NCBI GenBank assembly: GCA_030248215.1
Contig: JASANG010002125.1
Location: forward strand, 1-64,000
Source of the DNA: Enoplolaimus lenunculus
Lineage: Eukaryota; Nematoda; Enoplea; Enoplida; Thoracostomopsidae
Length of the DNA: 64,000 nucleotides
Reading direction: 5' to 3'
Positions 1 through 12,812 of the stretch are shown in pieces. The notes under the pieces were generated by a model. It was not told the DNA's origin. It searched no databases and worked only from the letters and a program-made list of their open reading frames with translations. The position numbers were made by a program, and so were the translations under genes. Position 1 is the first letter of the stretch. Every line of letters begins with the position of its first letter.

Positions 1-363
1 CCTTGAGTTTTTTGGGAGCCCAACGGTAGCCTGCTCCGGCACTGCCTACAACCCGTTCATTAATGCCAAAAAGTACCGTTTGATATATGAATTACGAAAA
101 AAATATTATTTTGCTAGTTTTAGCGCTGTCTATGACCTTTAGCAAGGCGTTATTTCTATTAAGTGACAGCTTGTTCAAAGCTCTATTTAAGTGTCAAAAT
201 TACCGACCTCCCTCTATTTTGACACGTCCCAACCCCATAAATGGGTGCCTATAAACATTTTATGTTGTCTGAATATCTTTCTGGTGAACCCTGTAATCTG
301 ATAACAACACGTCAATCAAACATGAGTACATTAACGCTTTGAGCCACGTGCCTGCATAGTTCA

Positions 364-450
364 CCGCTGTGTGGCTGAGTGGATTGACGCGTTGTCGTTG
401 CGTCGGTGACATTTGGGTGGAGTTTGATTACAACGTGTCACCGGTACGAG
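364..450 (+). repeat. tRNA-like (SINE-head) segment in left palindrome arm
   Basis: TGGCTGAGTGG at 372-382 matches a pol III A box of the Leu/Ser tRNA kind. About 40 bases downstream, GGAGTTTGATTAC resembles a B box (GGTTCGANTCC). Cloverleaf pairing was not verified, so it is read as a tRNA-derived SINE head or pseudo-tRNA, not a working tRNA gene. Confidence 0.35.
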
Positions 451-1841
451 CCTGGTTGGCCGCTTATGATTGAAAACAGTTCTCTGGAGTCTGCCGGTAG
501 TTCGCCGGGCGATAAGACCAGTAGCTGACAGTTGTGACATTTGACGCTTATGCTGTGAGATAAACTTTGAAATTATACTAGTTTAATGATGTTCGTAAAT
601 GTTGAATAGGCCAGAAATGATTAGGAAATCCAATAATACATGGGACTGTGAAGGGTCACCCACCAAGAGTTATTTTACTTGACGAAACTTTTGTACCGCA
701 ACTTCATAAAATGTGATACCGGGTCAAATTGCGTCCAATATACAGTCACAGGATTATGAACTCCACCGGATACATTACAGCAGCTATCTAAAATCAGTGG
801 GTTGGGTTTACAAATTCAATGGCGTCGAAGGCTCAAATTACCATTTTGATTTTAAATTCAAAAAGTTTTTAATTATTCCAGTCTCATTTAATATGAACAA
901 TGACGCGTTGTTGTTGTTAAAATAATAAACAGCGTCAGATGACACACAGCGAAAATGTGGCCAAAATCCAAAAATGTTTATCCTTCAAATATTAAAAGCA
1001 ACTTCGAAAGTTAATACGAAATCCGCGACTTTAAAAATTATGAGACTTTTCCGTTATCTCCCCCCATCCCGTGTTTACCCCAAAATCGTTGGACTTTGAA
1101 AATTTTTTTGCCATATTTGACCTTTCCAAGACCTCCCGTGATGGTTCCACGCCTAAATTTGAGTTTTTAAAAAATTCGAGTTTTCCAAATTACGTATGTG
1201 AAGCGTTCCAGTTTTAATAATATAAATGCAGTCACACTAATTGAACAACTGTGTCAGATTAAAAATTTTTCAGTGGTACTGCAAAATTCAAGGTAAGTTG
1301 AGTTTGGATTTTTGAAAATTTTCTAAATTTACCTTGGAAATTCACGTGTTAAAAGTTAACTACTAATGCGGATATTTGTAAGATTGAATTCAACTGGACG
1401 GCTCATACCAAACTCAGCATTCGCCGGTATTCATATGCGATATAACGGTTTCGGAATCAAGTTGCTATGTTTACATACAATTCGCGTTCCAACTGTACTA
1501 ACAGAGCACTAAATAAAGGGTCTGGTATATGTTTCATAACTATTCAATTCAATTCATAAACATGAAATTATAATACAGATTATAAAACAAGCTTAATAAC
1601 GAATAGATTACAAAGCGACCAAGGCCGCTTAATACATCTAATCAGGGTCTCGTTCGTATTGTAATTTATGAGTCAAGTTAACATTTTTCAAAAGATTTGC
1701 AAAAAATTTTTTGCGTTCGCAATATTCAAACTAAAACTAATTTTAAATGCAACTTTTAACTCGTCCCATATACTCTATAAAAGCAATAGACTGTGAAATT
1801 AAAAGTTTTTCACTGAAATTAACGTTTTCGTAAATAAATTC

Positions 1842-2080
1842 GGCCAGTGTAAAGAACAGGGGTGGAACAGTATTATAAGCATTTTTCTCAGTCTAAGCTT
1901 AAACCTAAGCTTAAGTCTAAGCGTAAGAATCAGCATATTCCTAAGCCTAAGTGTAAGAATGGGTTTATCCCTAAGCATAAGCGTAAGCCTAAGCCAAGCA
2001 AAAGAATTAGTCTAAAGCTTAAGCTTATTCTATTCATGCCCCACAGAAAAACGTTCCGCCCGTGATGTTTACATGGGTCG
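1842..2080 (+). mobile_element. CCTAAG-core hAT-like MITE (family G), in left palindrome arm
   Basis: Starts GGCCAGTGTAAAGAACAGG and ends with the inverted partner ...GTTTACATGGGTC. The middle is degenerate CCTAAG/CTTAAG hexamers. The 67-codon open stretch here is this simple repeat, not a gene. Its mirror copy is at 2351-2589. Confidence 0.8.
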
Positions 2081-2350
2081 ATAATTCAGTATTAAAGTTG
2101 GTTGAAGGAACATACGGCAAGAAGGTTTAGTAATTAATATGAGGAGATAACAAACGCATATTGTATAATTGAATTTCATTTTCAAATACAACAAAAAATT
2201 TTAGATATGAAAAAAATTTATTAATAAGGATATATATTAGTTATATTTGCAATTAATTCAACTTATACAATATTACGCTGCGTTTGTTTTCTCCTATTTC
2301 ATTAATTTACTCTCTTGGCTATTTCCTTTCAACCAACTTTAATACTGTAT

Positions 2351-2589
2351 CGACCCATGTAAACATCACGGGCGGAACGTTTTTATGTGGGGCATGAATA
2401 GAATAAGCTTAAACTTTAGATTAATTCTTTTGCTTGGCTTAGGCTTACGCTTATGCTTAAGATAAACCCATTCTTACACTTTAGGCTTAGGAATATGCTG
2501 ATTCTTACGCTTAGACTTTAAGCTTAGTTTAATTTTAGATGAGAAAAATGCTTATAATACTGTTCCACCCCTGTTCTTTACACTGGCCG
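2351..2589 (-). mobile_element. CCTAAG-core MITE (family G), mirror copy in right palindrome arm
   Basis: Inverted partner of the element at 1842-2080, with the same termini and hexamer core. It was evidently present before the arms were duplicated or homogenised. Confidence 0.8.
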
Positions 2590-3981
2590 AATTTATTTAA
2601 AAAACGTTAATTTATCAGTGAAAAACTTTTAATTTCACAGTCTATTGCTTTTATAGAATATATGGGACGAGTTAAAAGTTGCATTTAAAATTAGTTTTTA
2701 GTTTGATATATTGTGCGAACACAAAAATTTTTTTGCAAATCTTTTGAGAAAATGTTAACTTGACTCATAAATTACAATACGAACAGACCCTGATTAGATG
2801 TATAAGCGGCCTTGGTCGCTTTGTAATCTATTCGTTATTAAGCTTGTTTTATAATCTGTATTATAATTTCATGTTAATGAATTGAATTGAATAGTTATGA
2901 AACATATACCAGACACTTTAGTTAGTGCTCTATTAGTACAGTTGGAACCGAATTGTATGTAACATAGCAACTTGGTTCCGAAACCGTTATATCGCATATG
3001 AATACCGGCGAATGCTGAGTTTGGTATGAGCCGTCCAGTTGAATTCAATCTTACAAATATCCGCATTAGTAGTTAACTTTTACCACGTGAATTTCCAAGG
3101 TAAATTTAGAAAATTTTCAAAAATCCAAACTCAACTTACCTTGAATTTTGCAGTACCACTGAAAAATTTTGAATCTGACGCAGTTGTTCAATTAGTGTGA
3201 CTGCATTTATATTATTAAAACTGGAACGCTTCACATACATAATTTGGAAAACTCGAATTTTTTAAAAACTCAAATTTAGGCGTGGAATCATCACGGGAGG
3301 TCTTGGAAAGGTCAAATATATCAAATAATTTTCAAAGTCCAACGATTTTTGGGCCATCGCGGACTGGGGGGGAAGATAACGGAAAAGTCTCATAATTTTT
3401 AAAGTCGCGGATTTCGTATTAACTTTCGAAGTTGCTTTTAATATTTGAAGGATAAACATTTTTGGATTTTGGTCACATTTTCGCTGTTTGTCATCTGACG
3501 CTGTTTATTATTTTAACAACAACAACGCGTCATTGTTCGTATTAAATGAGACTGGAATAATTAAAAACTTTTTGAATTTAAAATCAAAATGGTAATTTGA
3601 GCCTTCGACGCCATTGAATTTGTAAACCCAACCCACTGATTTTAGATAGCTGCTGTAATGTATCCGGTGGAGTTCATAATCCTGTGACTGTATATTGGAC
3701 GCAATTTGACCCGGTATCACATTTTATGAAGTTGCGGTACAAAAGTTTCGTCAAGTAAAATAACTCTTGGTGGGTGACCCTTCACAGTCCCATGTATTAT
3801 TGGATTTCCTAATCATGTCTGGCGTATTCAACATTTACGAACATCATTAAACTAGTATAATTTCAAAGTTTATCTCACAGCATAAGCCTCAAATGTCACA
3901 ACTGTCAGCTACTGGTCTTATCGCCCGGCGAACTACCGGCAGACTCCAGAGAACTGTTTTCAATCATAAGCGGCCAACCAG

Positions 3982-4068
3982 GCTCGTACCGGTGACACGT
4001 TGTAATCAAACTCCACCCAAATGTCACCGACGCAACGACAACGCGTCAATCCACTCAGCCACACAGCG
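3982..4068 (-). repeat. tRNA-like (SINE-head) segment, mirror copy in right arm
   Basis: Reverse-complement partner of the motif at 364-450. The A-box-like CCACTCAGCCA lies at 4051-4061 on the + strand. The two pol III-like boxes therefore face each other across the palindrome. Confidence 0.35.
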
Positions 4069-4388
4069 GTGAACTATGCAGGCACGTGGCTCAAAGCGTT
4101 AATGTACTCATGTTTGATTGACGTGTTGTTATCAGATTACAGGGTTCACCAGAAAGATATTGAGACAACATAAAATGTTTATAGGCACCCATTTATGGGG
4201 TTGGGACGTGTCAAAATAGAGGGAGGTCGGTAATTTTGACACTTAAATAGAGCTTTGAACAAGCTGTCACTTAATAGAAATAACGCCTTGCTAAAGGTCA
4301 TAGACAGCGCTAAAACTAGCAAAATAACATTTTTTTCGTAATTCATATATCAAACGGTACTTTTTGGCATTAATGAACGGGCTGTAGG

Positions 4389-4554
4389 CAGTACCGGAGC
4401 AGGCTACCGTTGGGCTCCCAAAAACTCAAGGGTGGGAGCCGCCCTTACGAGGATCCAAATATTTTTCAAATTATTTTTTGGTTTAAAATCCTATTAAGGT
4501 GGAGTCAACTCTTTGGGCTGAGCACCCCAATTCCGGGGTGGCTGTTCCGGCCCG
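4389..4554 (+). mobile_element. CAGTGCCGGAGCAGG-type hAT-like MITE (family F)
   Basis: Begins CAGTACCGGAGCAGGC and ends near GGCTGTTCCGGCCCG. The body shares the 'ATTTTTTGGTTTAAAAT' block with the copies at 13793, 27139 and 35297. Its first ~43 bases are inside the giant palindrome and the rest is outside. Confidence 0.7.
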
Positions 4555-4833
4555 TGGGTGTATGGAAGATGTTAAAGGTAAACTGGATTTCTTGGATCTT
4601 TATGGTTTAGGTTGTGACGAAGCCCAAGGTTGTTAGCAGAAATGTCATACTTGAGTATTTTCATGGGAAAACGCAATCAAGCATGACACAGAATGTTAAA
4701 ATGCGTCATTTTTTACGAAGTCATGTGATCATTCATCATTTTAGCAACGACCAAATTTTGTTGCAACGTATGTCTTCTATACTTAACATTAAAATTTTAA
4801 TTCATGATATTTGATGCTGGCTCTTGTACACTT

Positions 4834-4960
4834 TTCCTCCGCAAACTTAAGCTCAAACTCAGGCTTACGCTTAGGCTTAGGCTTACGTTTCAGAAAAGGC
4901 TTATCCAAGCGTAAGCCTTTGCGTCAACCTTGGATTAAGCGTTTACCTAAGCCTTAATTT
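4834..4960. repeat. CTTAGG/CCTAAG hexamer fragment
   Basis: Degenerate alternating CTTAGG and CCTAAG hexamers without recognisable terminal repeats. Most likely a decayed core of a family G element. Confidence 0.5.
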
Positions 4961-7900
4961 TAAATGTGAAAAGTGAAGTGCATAAAAGCGTTGAAGCTTC
5001 TGCAAAATCATGGATCCGTGAGTGTTAATTTTGCGTTGAAAATCACACAGTTCAGCGAACAATTCCTTTGTCTCACATCATTAATATATCACGGATTAAT
5101 ATGCAAATGACGTGAAAGCGCAGCTGTGCATTTAAGGATGTCCCGATGTCCACTTGAACGGTGTCAAGTTACGCTGAACGAACTGACCAATGGTTACTTA
5201 ACCAATTAATTTCAATTGCATAATAGCCTCAACTGTCCGATTATGCTAATTTGAAGCTCTCTATTTGAGTTTAGAATACTATAGATAATGCGTATGCCAG
5301 GGGGGGTGACGTGTGTTTATCGGATTATTTAATGGGGTGTTGTGTAAACGTTGGCAGTAGTCTAAACTGTTTTTATGTAAAATTACACAATGGTATTGAA
5401 CGCAGGATAAAAAAACAAGAACGTGTAAAGGCTGGAAACGGTAAAGGAGTTTTGCGATGGTAAAGGGTAAAAGAATTGAGCGCGGATATCCCCACGGATA
5501 AAAAAATCAAATTTCCGCCGGTAGAGATAAGCATGGGTAATATATTTTTACCTACTTACTCCTCTGGAACCAATTGAAAGTTTGTTTAGGTCTTTCATAC
5601 TACACCAAATGCAACGTTGTCTTCAAAAAATTGGAAATCTGTTCAAGGTTTGTCGCAAGCTCATGGTTTACAAGTTTGATACCACAAGTGACAAAATTGA
5701 AATTAGTATCACATAAGTAAGGTTTGGGCAGATATTTGATTTCCAAGATTTTTTTATTTGAGGAAAATTTAATTTGTAAAAAAATTGAACCGGAGGAACG
5801 TGGAAATTGTACTGTGGACACGCAGTCATAAAAATTTGAGGACCACGCTATTATGTTATCCATCCTGTGGGGGGCATCATTCCCAAGTACCCTTAATAGT
5901 ACGGACACCCATGCCAAACGTCGTCTCTACTTCAGTTACGGTTGAGTCAACCTATAACTCTGAGCAGGGGGTAACCTAAAACCAAAGTTATCCTAAGTGG
6001 TTTTATACTTAACCGGAATAGTTTAAACTATCATAAGCAACTTTTGTTTGGTTTCACTCACTAAACACTGACCATTACTAGTGGTCATTAAGCTAAAACT
6101 AAACGGCAAAGTTGACATAGCTTAGGCATTCAGTCTAACCAGTGTCAAACTCGCCGGTTCAGTTTTACCCTAATGCCCAATGGTAATCGATTACCTGAGT
6201 GTCAAATAACCACTGGAATTCATTTTAGCAGTTTGATGTGTTGACCTAAACTTTACTGAATGGCCGAATCTGGCCAGAGGCGTAGCCTGAAATTCAGTTC
6301 GAATTGCTGTAACGTTATGTAAAAAAGTTTTTGATCACGGGAATCCAGAAGGTTCAATCTAAAACCATGGTAAAATTATTTTTTGGGTCTAGAAATTTCG
6401 GGAAAAGATATATTTGCTCTCTCTCCATCCCCTTTTCTGCGCCTGTGGAGTTGAACCCGTTTAGTGTCAGTAAATTTTATAAAAACAGTGAGGGTGGGTG
6501 ATGTTTTTTGAAAATATACACGTTGTTTCAATTATATATACTGTAGAGTAGAAATATTTAAATATTCATAAACACATATTAGTCGTAATAAGCGAAAATA
6601 TTTTGTAAAAAACCAGTTTTTGGGGGGCTTAGTCTACCCCTCTTTTAGTCGGTGCCAGGTTTAGGCAACAGCTAATTTGAGTTCCAGGTGTATCAATTTT
6701 AGCACCGCTTAGCACGCGCTGAAACGCTTAGCTCTACTACAAATGACTCATATGAACGACATTTATCAAATATGGCTAATTTGCGTTTGAGGGTCAACAT
6801 TGACGTCATTGAGTCTGGTTTTCGTTTTGTGACCTGTCCACGGCTCGAACACAAAAGAAGGTGGGGCAAACCATACCCCTCAACTGTGAAAATAGATTTC
6901 GATGCGTTCTAGTTTTTTTATAACCAACCGGCATATGATAAAGTTTAGATGTTTGCTAAGTTAGACATTCTTATTTTTCCTTACATTAGCTAATGTCAAT
7001 TTTGACCTGGAACCGAGGTTGCCTTGAACAATTTCGTGCTCGAATTGTGTAACCCATAGCTTAACCTGCTCAGTATCAAAGCCATAAAAGCTATCAAATT
7101 GCATTCACATACGCGAGCTTGCAATCTGCCCAAGCGTAATAAGTTGTATGCCGTCGCGTTTCGCGCAGAGTTTCTGGACCGAGGGTGGTATTTGACATCA
7201 ACGCTAATGCGATTCTAACCCGTTAATTCTTGTAAAAACATTAGGGATGACAGAAGAGCTATTTTAAAATAATGTAGGATATGGCTTTGCGTGAAACGCA
7301 GTAGCCCTACTGAGAAATACGTACATTGAATAAAAATAATTAAGCGGCGTAAACTTTCTAGCCCCCCCCCCCTTTTTTGAGATACAAAACCGTCCTGCTG
7401 GTTGGAAAAATTTATTTATCACACATAAATTTTAAGTTAGCTATCGGGTTTTTGGCTTCGATCGCGCTGAGTGGGGAACGCCAGAGAGACTAGCGTCACT
7501 TGTTTTACTGAGACCAGTGTTTATACACGATTTTGAACAAAATGACAGTTTGTATCAATTTGTCAAAAAAGGTCATACAATATTTGGGGGGGTGTTTTGA
7601 TCGAGTGTGTCCATTGTAAACAAAAACGAAGTTATTATGGTATCAGTTGCCTGATGTTTGGAGCTGTCATTGCAAACAGCGTTGGACGTAAAACATGCCT
7701 GACGAGGGGACATGTTTCCACATTTTTCAGCTTTGTCATTTCGACTAAAATTGAAAATTGTAGTGGCAGGCGGGCCCTTAGTCAACTTACCTTTCCAGGA
7801 CGGCTAAAAAAATTTTCAGCAGGAACATACAAGTGCATAACTGACAACTAAGGATGATCGTGTTATATGAATGCGCAAATTTATCTAAGGGGGACGAACT

Positions 7901-8436
7901 TCTTTGGCCTTGAGCCCATTCTGCCCCCCCCCTGTCTTGCTACAGGTCCATCTGTTCACTTGGGACCTGGGCGTGTGGTAAATTTGGTTTTAACTTTTCG
8001 GTAACATTGGCAAGTCATATTTGGCGATATAAACACGACCACGCATTGAGGACTCGAATATAAGATATATAATCAGTCATTGTAAACGAGTTCAAAGACG
8101 ACCCAGCCGATAAAGTGTTATTTTTCAAAGGGGATTTTGGTATTTATTATCAGGAATGTCATTTGTTTACAAAATTATATCTGTGAGCGAACGTTTGGTC
8201 TCGCGGTTCATGTTGTGATTATGTTGAATTTCAGTGTTTTTTCATAATTAAGATGAACTTAGTTGACAAAATCACGTGTATATTGAAGATTTTTCTGTAC
8301 AATTTTAGAAACATGGAATTCTCGAGCAAATGTCGAGGGGTGGCACTGTTGTATAATCCTATTCCTAAGCATAATCCTCAGTTTAAGGAGAAGCGTATAC
8401 CTAGGTAGGCTTAAACCCATGCTGTTGCGACGCTAA
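4961..8436. other. Gene-free stretch
   Basis: No exon with family similarity was found on either strand. It is AT-rich unique-looking sequence with a C11 run at 7362-7372 and another poly-C run near 7925. Short open frames here lack splice-bounded structure. Confidence 0.5.
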
Positions 8437-8861
8437 TAAGAGGGGGTAAAATAAGAGGGGGGTCCCCATTTCGGGTCCCAATCAATAGGAGTCCGTATCC
8501 CTAATCCGTAAGCGGATAGAGTCCTTAAACCCTAATTAGAGTCCATGAATGTCTATCATCCCTAATTTTAGCGCATTAATGACTCCAGGACCAAATAAAG
8601 TTGACTTCGAAACTTTAAAGGGTACTTAAGTTTTGAAAGTACATTCCTAAGTATAACCTTGCATTATCGATCAATCTATTGACACAAGACAAATAAACGT
8701 TTAATTCAACGGACAGTTGCAGTACCGGATATATATCAGTAACGAAGGGTGCGGAGCGTGGGTTAAAAATAAATACCAGTCGGTAACGGAATAACAAGGG
8801 GGTACCCTCTGGAGAGGCCAAATAAATATCAGTCCCCCCTCTTATTCGGGTCACTACAGTA
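8437..8861 (-). mobile_element. TAGTGACCCGAATAA-terminus MITE (family C), one end truncated
   Basis: The right end carries TTATTCGGGTCACTACA. The interior (rows of 'GGACTC.. ATTAGGG.. ATACGGACT' and 'ACTTAAGTTTTGAAAGT') is collinear in reverse with the complete copy at 35591-36037. The left terminus is degraded. Open frames here (for example 8615-8854) are shadows of the element. Confidence 0.7.
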
Positions 8862-10445
8862 CTATAGTCCCATAAAAACAGTTCGCCGCTTTGAAGTAGG
8901 ATTGTCTAAATTTTTTGGTTTTCGCTGTGGCCCAAATTCCATGAATGTTAAATTATTAAAAATGTGCCAATTTTCCGAGAGCGAAAAATTATAAGACAGG
9001 AACCTTACCATTTTAGCACAAAAACTTTTCTCACTGGTGGGGCGTGGGGCATACGCTCCCCTCTCTAGATCCACTAGCGGGTCGTTGAAAAGACAGCGAG
9101 GACCTCAGACGCTAACCTGAACTGTTCTTTAGTGCGAGCATAGCGCATTAAGTATGATGTCACTCTTTATAACATTAACAACTGAAGCAAAGCAAGTTCA
9201 GGTGCAATTTGCTTGTAACAGCTGTGTCTACAAATTATTGCGATTAGGTATATTGAACGAAAAAAATGCTTACCGACTTAAATATGCAATAAATTGTAGT
9301 TATAAATACATTTTTTTCGGGCATAAAATTAACAAAAATTAACCATTTGCCTTCAATGCTTTTAAGAAAAATCGCAGCGCAGCCCTGAAACAGGCAAAAA
9401 ATGATTTTTTTCTGATTTTGACCAAAAACAAACGCCAGTACGAGATGATTTTTTCTCAACCAAAACTTTCTCTGACGGGGATCCACGCGATATATCGTAT
9501 CAAGGCCAGGTTGTAAAGCGAGGCGAGCGAAAAGTCAATCACAGGTTCAATAGTTGGTGTTTTATTCCATGTTGGGAACACAGCCTCCTGGGAACTTTGG
9601 CCGTTGGAGTCACCAGTGCCAGGCGTTGAATCAAACTGTTTTACTTTCGCAATTGTTGTATTAAAAATTGTACCGGCTTATATATTAAAGCTCAAAAAAT
9701 AAATATTACATATTTTTTGGGCTGTTTGATGAATTAAAAACAAAACTTTGAACGCAATTGTTTTTTGAAGAGTTTTGGCTGCTGTGTTGGCGACCCAAGG
9801 AAATTGTATTATTCTAAGGCTGTCAATTATTGTTCCACCGTAGCAGTTTTTTGTGACATTTGCCATCAAAGTTGCGGTTTTCAACAATTTCATCGAAATT
9901 GCACATTTCTTTCCACACTCAGGGTTCTGCTCACGTTCAAGTCTGTCAGACAGAACTATTTCGAAATATTGGTTTACACCATGACAACGTATATACTAAA
10001 AGGGATAGGCGAATATATAGCGCCCGAAAATTTTCAAGAATAGAACCAGACACTTTTATAGGTGGTTTTGCAGTATCCTGCTCGCTCACAAAAAACATTT
10101 TTGAACAAGGCTAAAGTTGCCGCGGGGCCGGAATTTTCATCGGTGCAAGGGTCGTGACCTATATATGGCGCCAGAACTAGGGTCATGGCCGGTGCCATTA
10201 TAGGGGCCGATGAGTAGTCTCGTAAGAATTTATTTCGTTTTATACAAAATAGCCGTTCGTTGCTATAGACAATCATACACTTGTTGTAAAGTGAAACATT
10301 GGCTCGAACCTATGTTTTCTATATCAGATAATCAGGTTTTATAAAATTTTTGATTAAAATGGAAACACCAGACTCATTCAACTGTTCAAAATGCATCGAG
10401 TCATGTAAAAAATGTTTTAAAAATTTTGCCCCGTACAATTTTGGG
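8862..10445. other. Gene-free stretch
   Basis: No coding exon or assignable element was found. Several overlapping short open frames at 9154-10276 show no domain and no consistent splice boundaries. Confidence 0.45.
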
Positions 10446-10545
10446 ATAATTGACGTTTATGGACTCTATTCGCTTACGGACTCTTATTAGGGATACGGAC
10501 TACTGTTGATTGGGACTCAAAATGGGGATCCCGCTCTTTACGTTT
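10446..10545 (+). mobile_element. Family C MITE fragment
   Basis: The 'TTTATGGACTCT ... TTACGGACTCTTATTAGG ... TGATTGGGACTC' block matches the internal part of the element at 35591-36037. The termini are missing. Confidence 0.55.
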
Positions 10546-10630
10546 CTGTTTACATACCATTCATTAACTTAATTTAGCTATTTTTAAACTTGATACTAGT
10601 CAGTAGGCACACAGCTAAAGCGGACCAAGC

Positions 10631-10780
10631 GGACCCGTAGCCAAGGGGCTCAGCCCCCATGCTGAAAAATTTGGCCCCTCCCTGCTTTTAGGTTTGCTTG
10701 TAAGTCAACGAAAACCCTAAATGCCCCTCCTGAAAAATCACTAGCCCCCCTATAGAAAGTTTACATGGCTACGGGTCTGG
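10631..10780 (+). mobile_element. GGACCCGTAGCC-terminus MITE (family D)
   Basis: Inverted termini GGACCCGTAGCC and GGCTACGGGTCTGG bound 150 bp. The body has 'CCCCC ... AAAAATTTGGCCCC' blocks. ACCAAG occurs on both sides (10624-10629 and 10783-10788), a possible short target duplication. Another copy lies at 59375-59536, and decayed relatives near 13226, 14450 and 19262. Confidence 0.65.
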
Positions 10781-11057
10781 GAACCAAGTATTACTTAGTA
10801 AATAAGTTTACTTTTTACTTTTGATTTATTGCACAATTACAAATATGGCCAAAGGTCCACTTTTAAATCATGGTTCCCGTGGTATATTTCAGATGACAAT
10901 TACCATCGGAAAACTGTTTCGACGGCATAGGCTGAATACGGTGGATGCATTGTTTAACCCCCCATCCGGTTCTGGCATCTTCCACTGGTAGTAATGTGAC
11001 CGAATTGGATTTATCGGGTTTGGATTGATAACATAGTCTTAACTGTTTTACTTTTTG

Positions 11058-11153
11058 TTCAGTGATATAATTTACACTGATTTTTTTCAATTATAATCTT
11101 GCTAGTTCAGTGATATAATTTGCACTGATTTGTTTCAATTATAATCTTGATAA
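11058..11153. repeat. Tandem duplication, 2 x 48 bp
   Basis: The unit beginning TTCAGTGATATAATTT occurs at 11058 and again at 11106 with three or four differences. No gene is involved. Confidence 0.85.
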
Positions 11154-11974
11154 ACACAGATTGAGTTGAAGCAAACTTGTACGCAATAAAGAATTCACAT
11201 ATTAAGATTCATTCGTTGAAAATTCAACCGAAACTTGCAGACCCAATATCTGTAAAAGAACTCTAAATTCACGGCACTATATTTTAAGTTCCCTCAGGGC
11301 AAAATATATCACTTTGCGTCTCTCAACAAAAAACTTTCCAGCCAGAACTGACAGACATCAAAATTAAATTATACGGTTATGGCAAAATAGTGTTTAGCAA
11401 AACTTTGCTCAAACTTTATTGCCAGTGACAGCGCTAATTTTCACTGGACGCGGGGGGGGGCGTCCATGTCTCGTCCTCCCAATACAGATTAAACAGAAAT
11501 TTTAGTATATTAAGATTTACTACTAAAATTGCGTTTAGCTTTATCGCTTGCTTCACTCGCAAACTTTTTTGCTGTATGATTATATATAGAGCGTCCCGTT
11601 CGTCAGATATATCTGGATCCGCCAACGGCTAACTTTAGTGCGGGCGTTTTAGTGCGACTTCGTAGCAACAACAAACTTTTAGCTAAAACGTATGCAATTT
11701 TCTCTGTCTCTGAAGCTTTTTTTGCCTACAGTTTGGCTAGTCACGTCGCAGACAAGACTGTAGACTTTAAATTGTGGGGTGTTTTTCTAAAATATTTTGC
11801 ATCAAGGTTGAATATATAAAACGAAGGTAAAATGCCGAAAAATATGATTTTGAAATATGATTTGAATTTAAACAAGGCGAAATGGTTTAGATTTTTCGTT
11901 AAAAACAGTCTAAACAGTATAGTCTTCGCGATGGAAATTAAGGCAAAAATATGAAGATCGGTCACAGTTTTAAA

Positions 11975-12058
11975 TTTGAATAATAGCAACTATTGTAACA
12001 ATTTCAATTAAAGACATTTGAATAATAGCAACTATTGTAACAATTTCAATTAAAGACG
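11975..12058. repeat. Tandem duplication, 2 x 42 bp
   Basis: The unit TTTGAATAATAGCAACTATT... at 11975 recurs at 12017, essentially identical and so recent. Confidence 0.88.
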
Positions 12059-12746
12059 CAATGTCGTGGAATAAAAAAATAATTTTTGAGCAAAAGCCGG
12101 CTAAAGGAACATATCCGAAGAAAACCCTCTCGTTCACATTCAGTTTTTCTTGAAACATTTATCCCTGCCTCAATTTAAAAGTTTGGAAATGCAATCAGCC
12201 ATATCCTATGATACGGAAAAGTACTTAGCTAACTATTTTATTCAGCACAATATATATGTCGTAGCCCAAGTCGTAATTCAGCGAACATATTTAGCGTTAC
12301 ATCACATTTAACCAGGCAACTATACCTAGCAATTCGTTTTATTTCACACCTCAACGCATTGCAATTATTGGTCACGTCATTTCAAGTGGATCCCATTTTA
12401 GGCTGCTGTGTATATCCAGATGGGATGCTCATTGATGCATGAGACATGCTTTATCTATAAACGGATACATATCTTTGTATATATATTTATATTTATATTT
12501 TGTAGACATATTGGCAAGACCAGAACCCAATCGATGACCAGGGGACGCACGCAGCTTTCACCAGAAAAATTTTTCCCGTATTGAAAAGTTTTTATATCGC
12601 TGTTTGTTACATAATGCGATATTTCCACATGTTCGTCTAATGTTTTCACCCTTTCATTTGGGCGAGTAAACGTGTGATATGCTTGGTGGCCGCAACTTTT
12701 AAAAACCTTAGACTTTAATGGGGTACGCTAACCCAGGGGTCACCTT

Positions 12747-12748
<2 letters not shown>

Positions 12749-12802
<54 letters not shown>

Positions 12803-12812
12803 TTATATATAT
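12749..12812. repeat. (TA)n microsatellite
   Basis: Uninterrupted AT dinucleotides for about 50 bases, then an interrupted tail. Confidence 0.95.

Larger units (their letters stand above)
1..4431. repeat. Giant imperfect palindrome (inverted repeat, arms about 2.2 kb)
   Basis: Position 1 pairs with about 4431 and the symmetry centre is near 2216. Reading the right arm in reverse complement reproduces the left arm: the first 300 bases differ at only a handful of sites, and a 70-codon open stretch at 713-925 (+) recurs at 3508-3720 (-) with one residue changed. Divergence rises near 1060-1100 (partner near 3340-3380) and in the central ~100 bases (about 2165-2270), which act as the hairpin loop. 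Each arm holds a tRNA-like promoter motif and a CCTAAG-type MITE. The outermost 44 bases of each arm belong to a CAGTGCCGGAGCAGG-type MITE, so the left arm probably runs on beyond the window. No protein was recognised inside. It may be a foldback-type element, an inverted segmental duplication, or an assembly or read artefact. Confidence 0.93.

Noticed and set aside
713-925. 70-codon frame repeated in both palindrome arms (also 3508-3720)
   Set aside because: Preserved because the arms are near-identical DNA. No homology or domain, AT-rich composition, and no evidence of selection that can be judged here.
1862-2065. Lys/Pro-rich 67-codon frame and similar frames wherever CCTAAG repeats occur
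   Set aside because: Simple translation of the hexamer core of a MITE; other copies are broken in all frames.
8615-8854. 79-codon frame similar to one at 35418-35714 ('TRI.GGTDIYLASPEG')
   Set aside because: The resemblance comes from both lying in copies of the same family C MITE terminus, so it is not a conserved protein.
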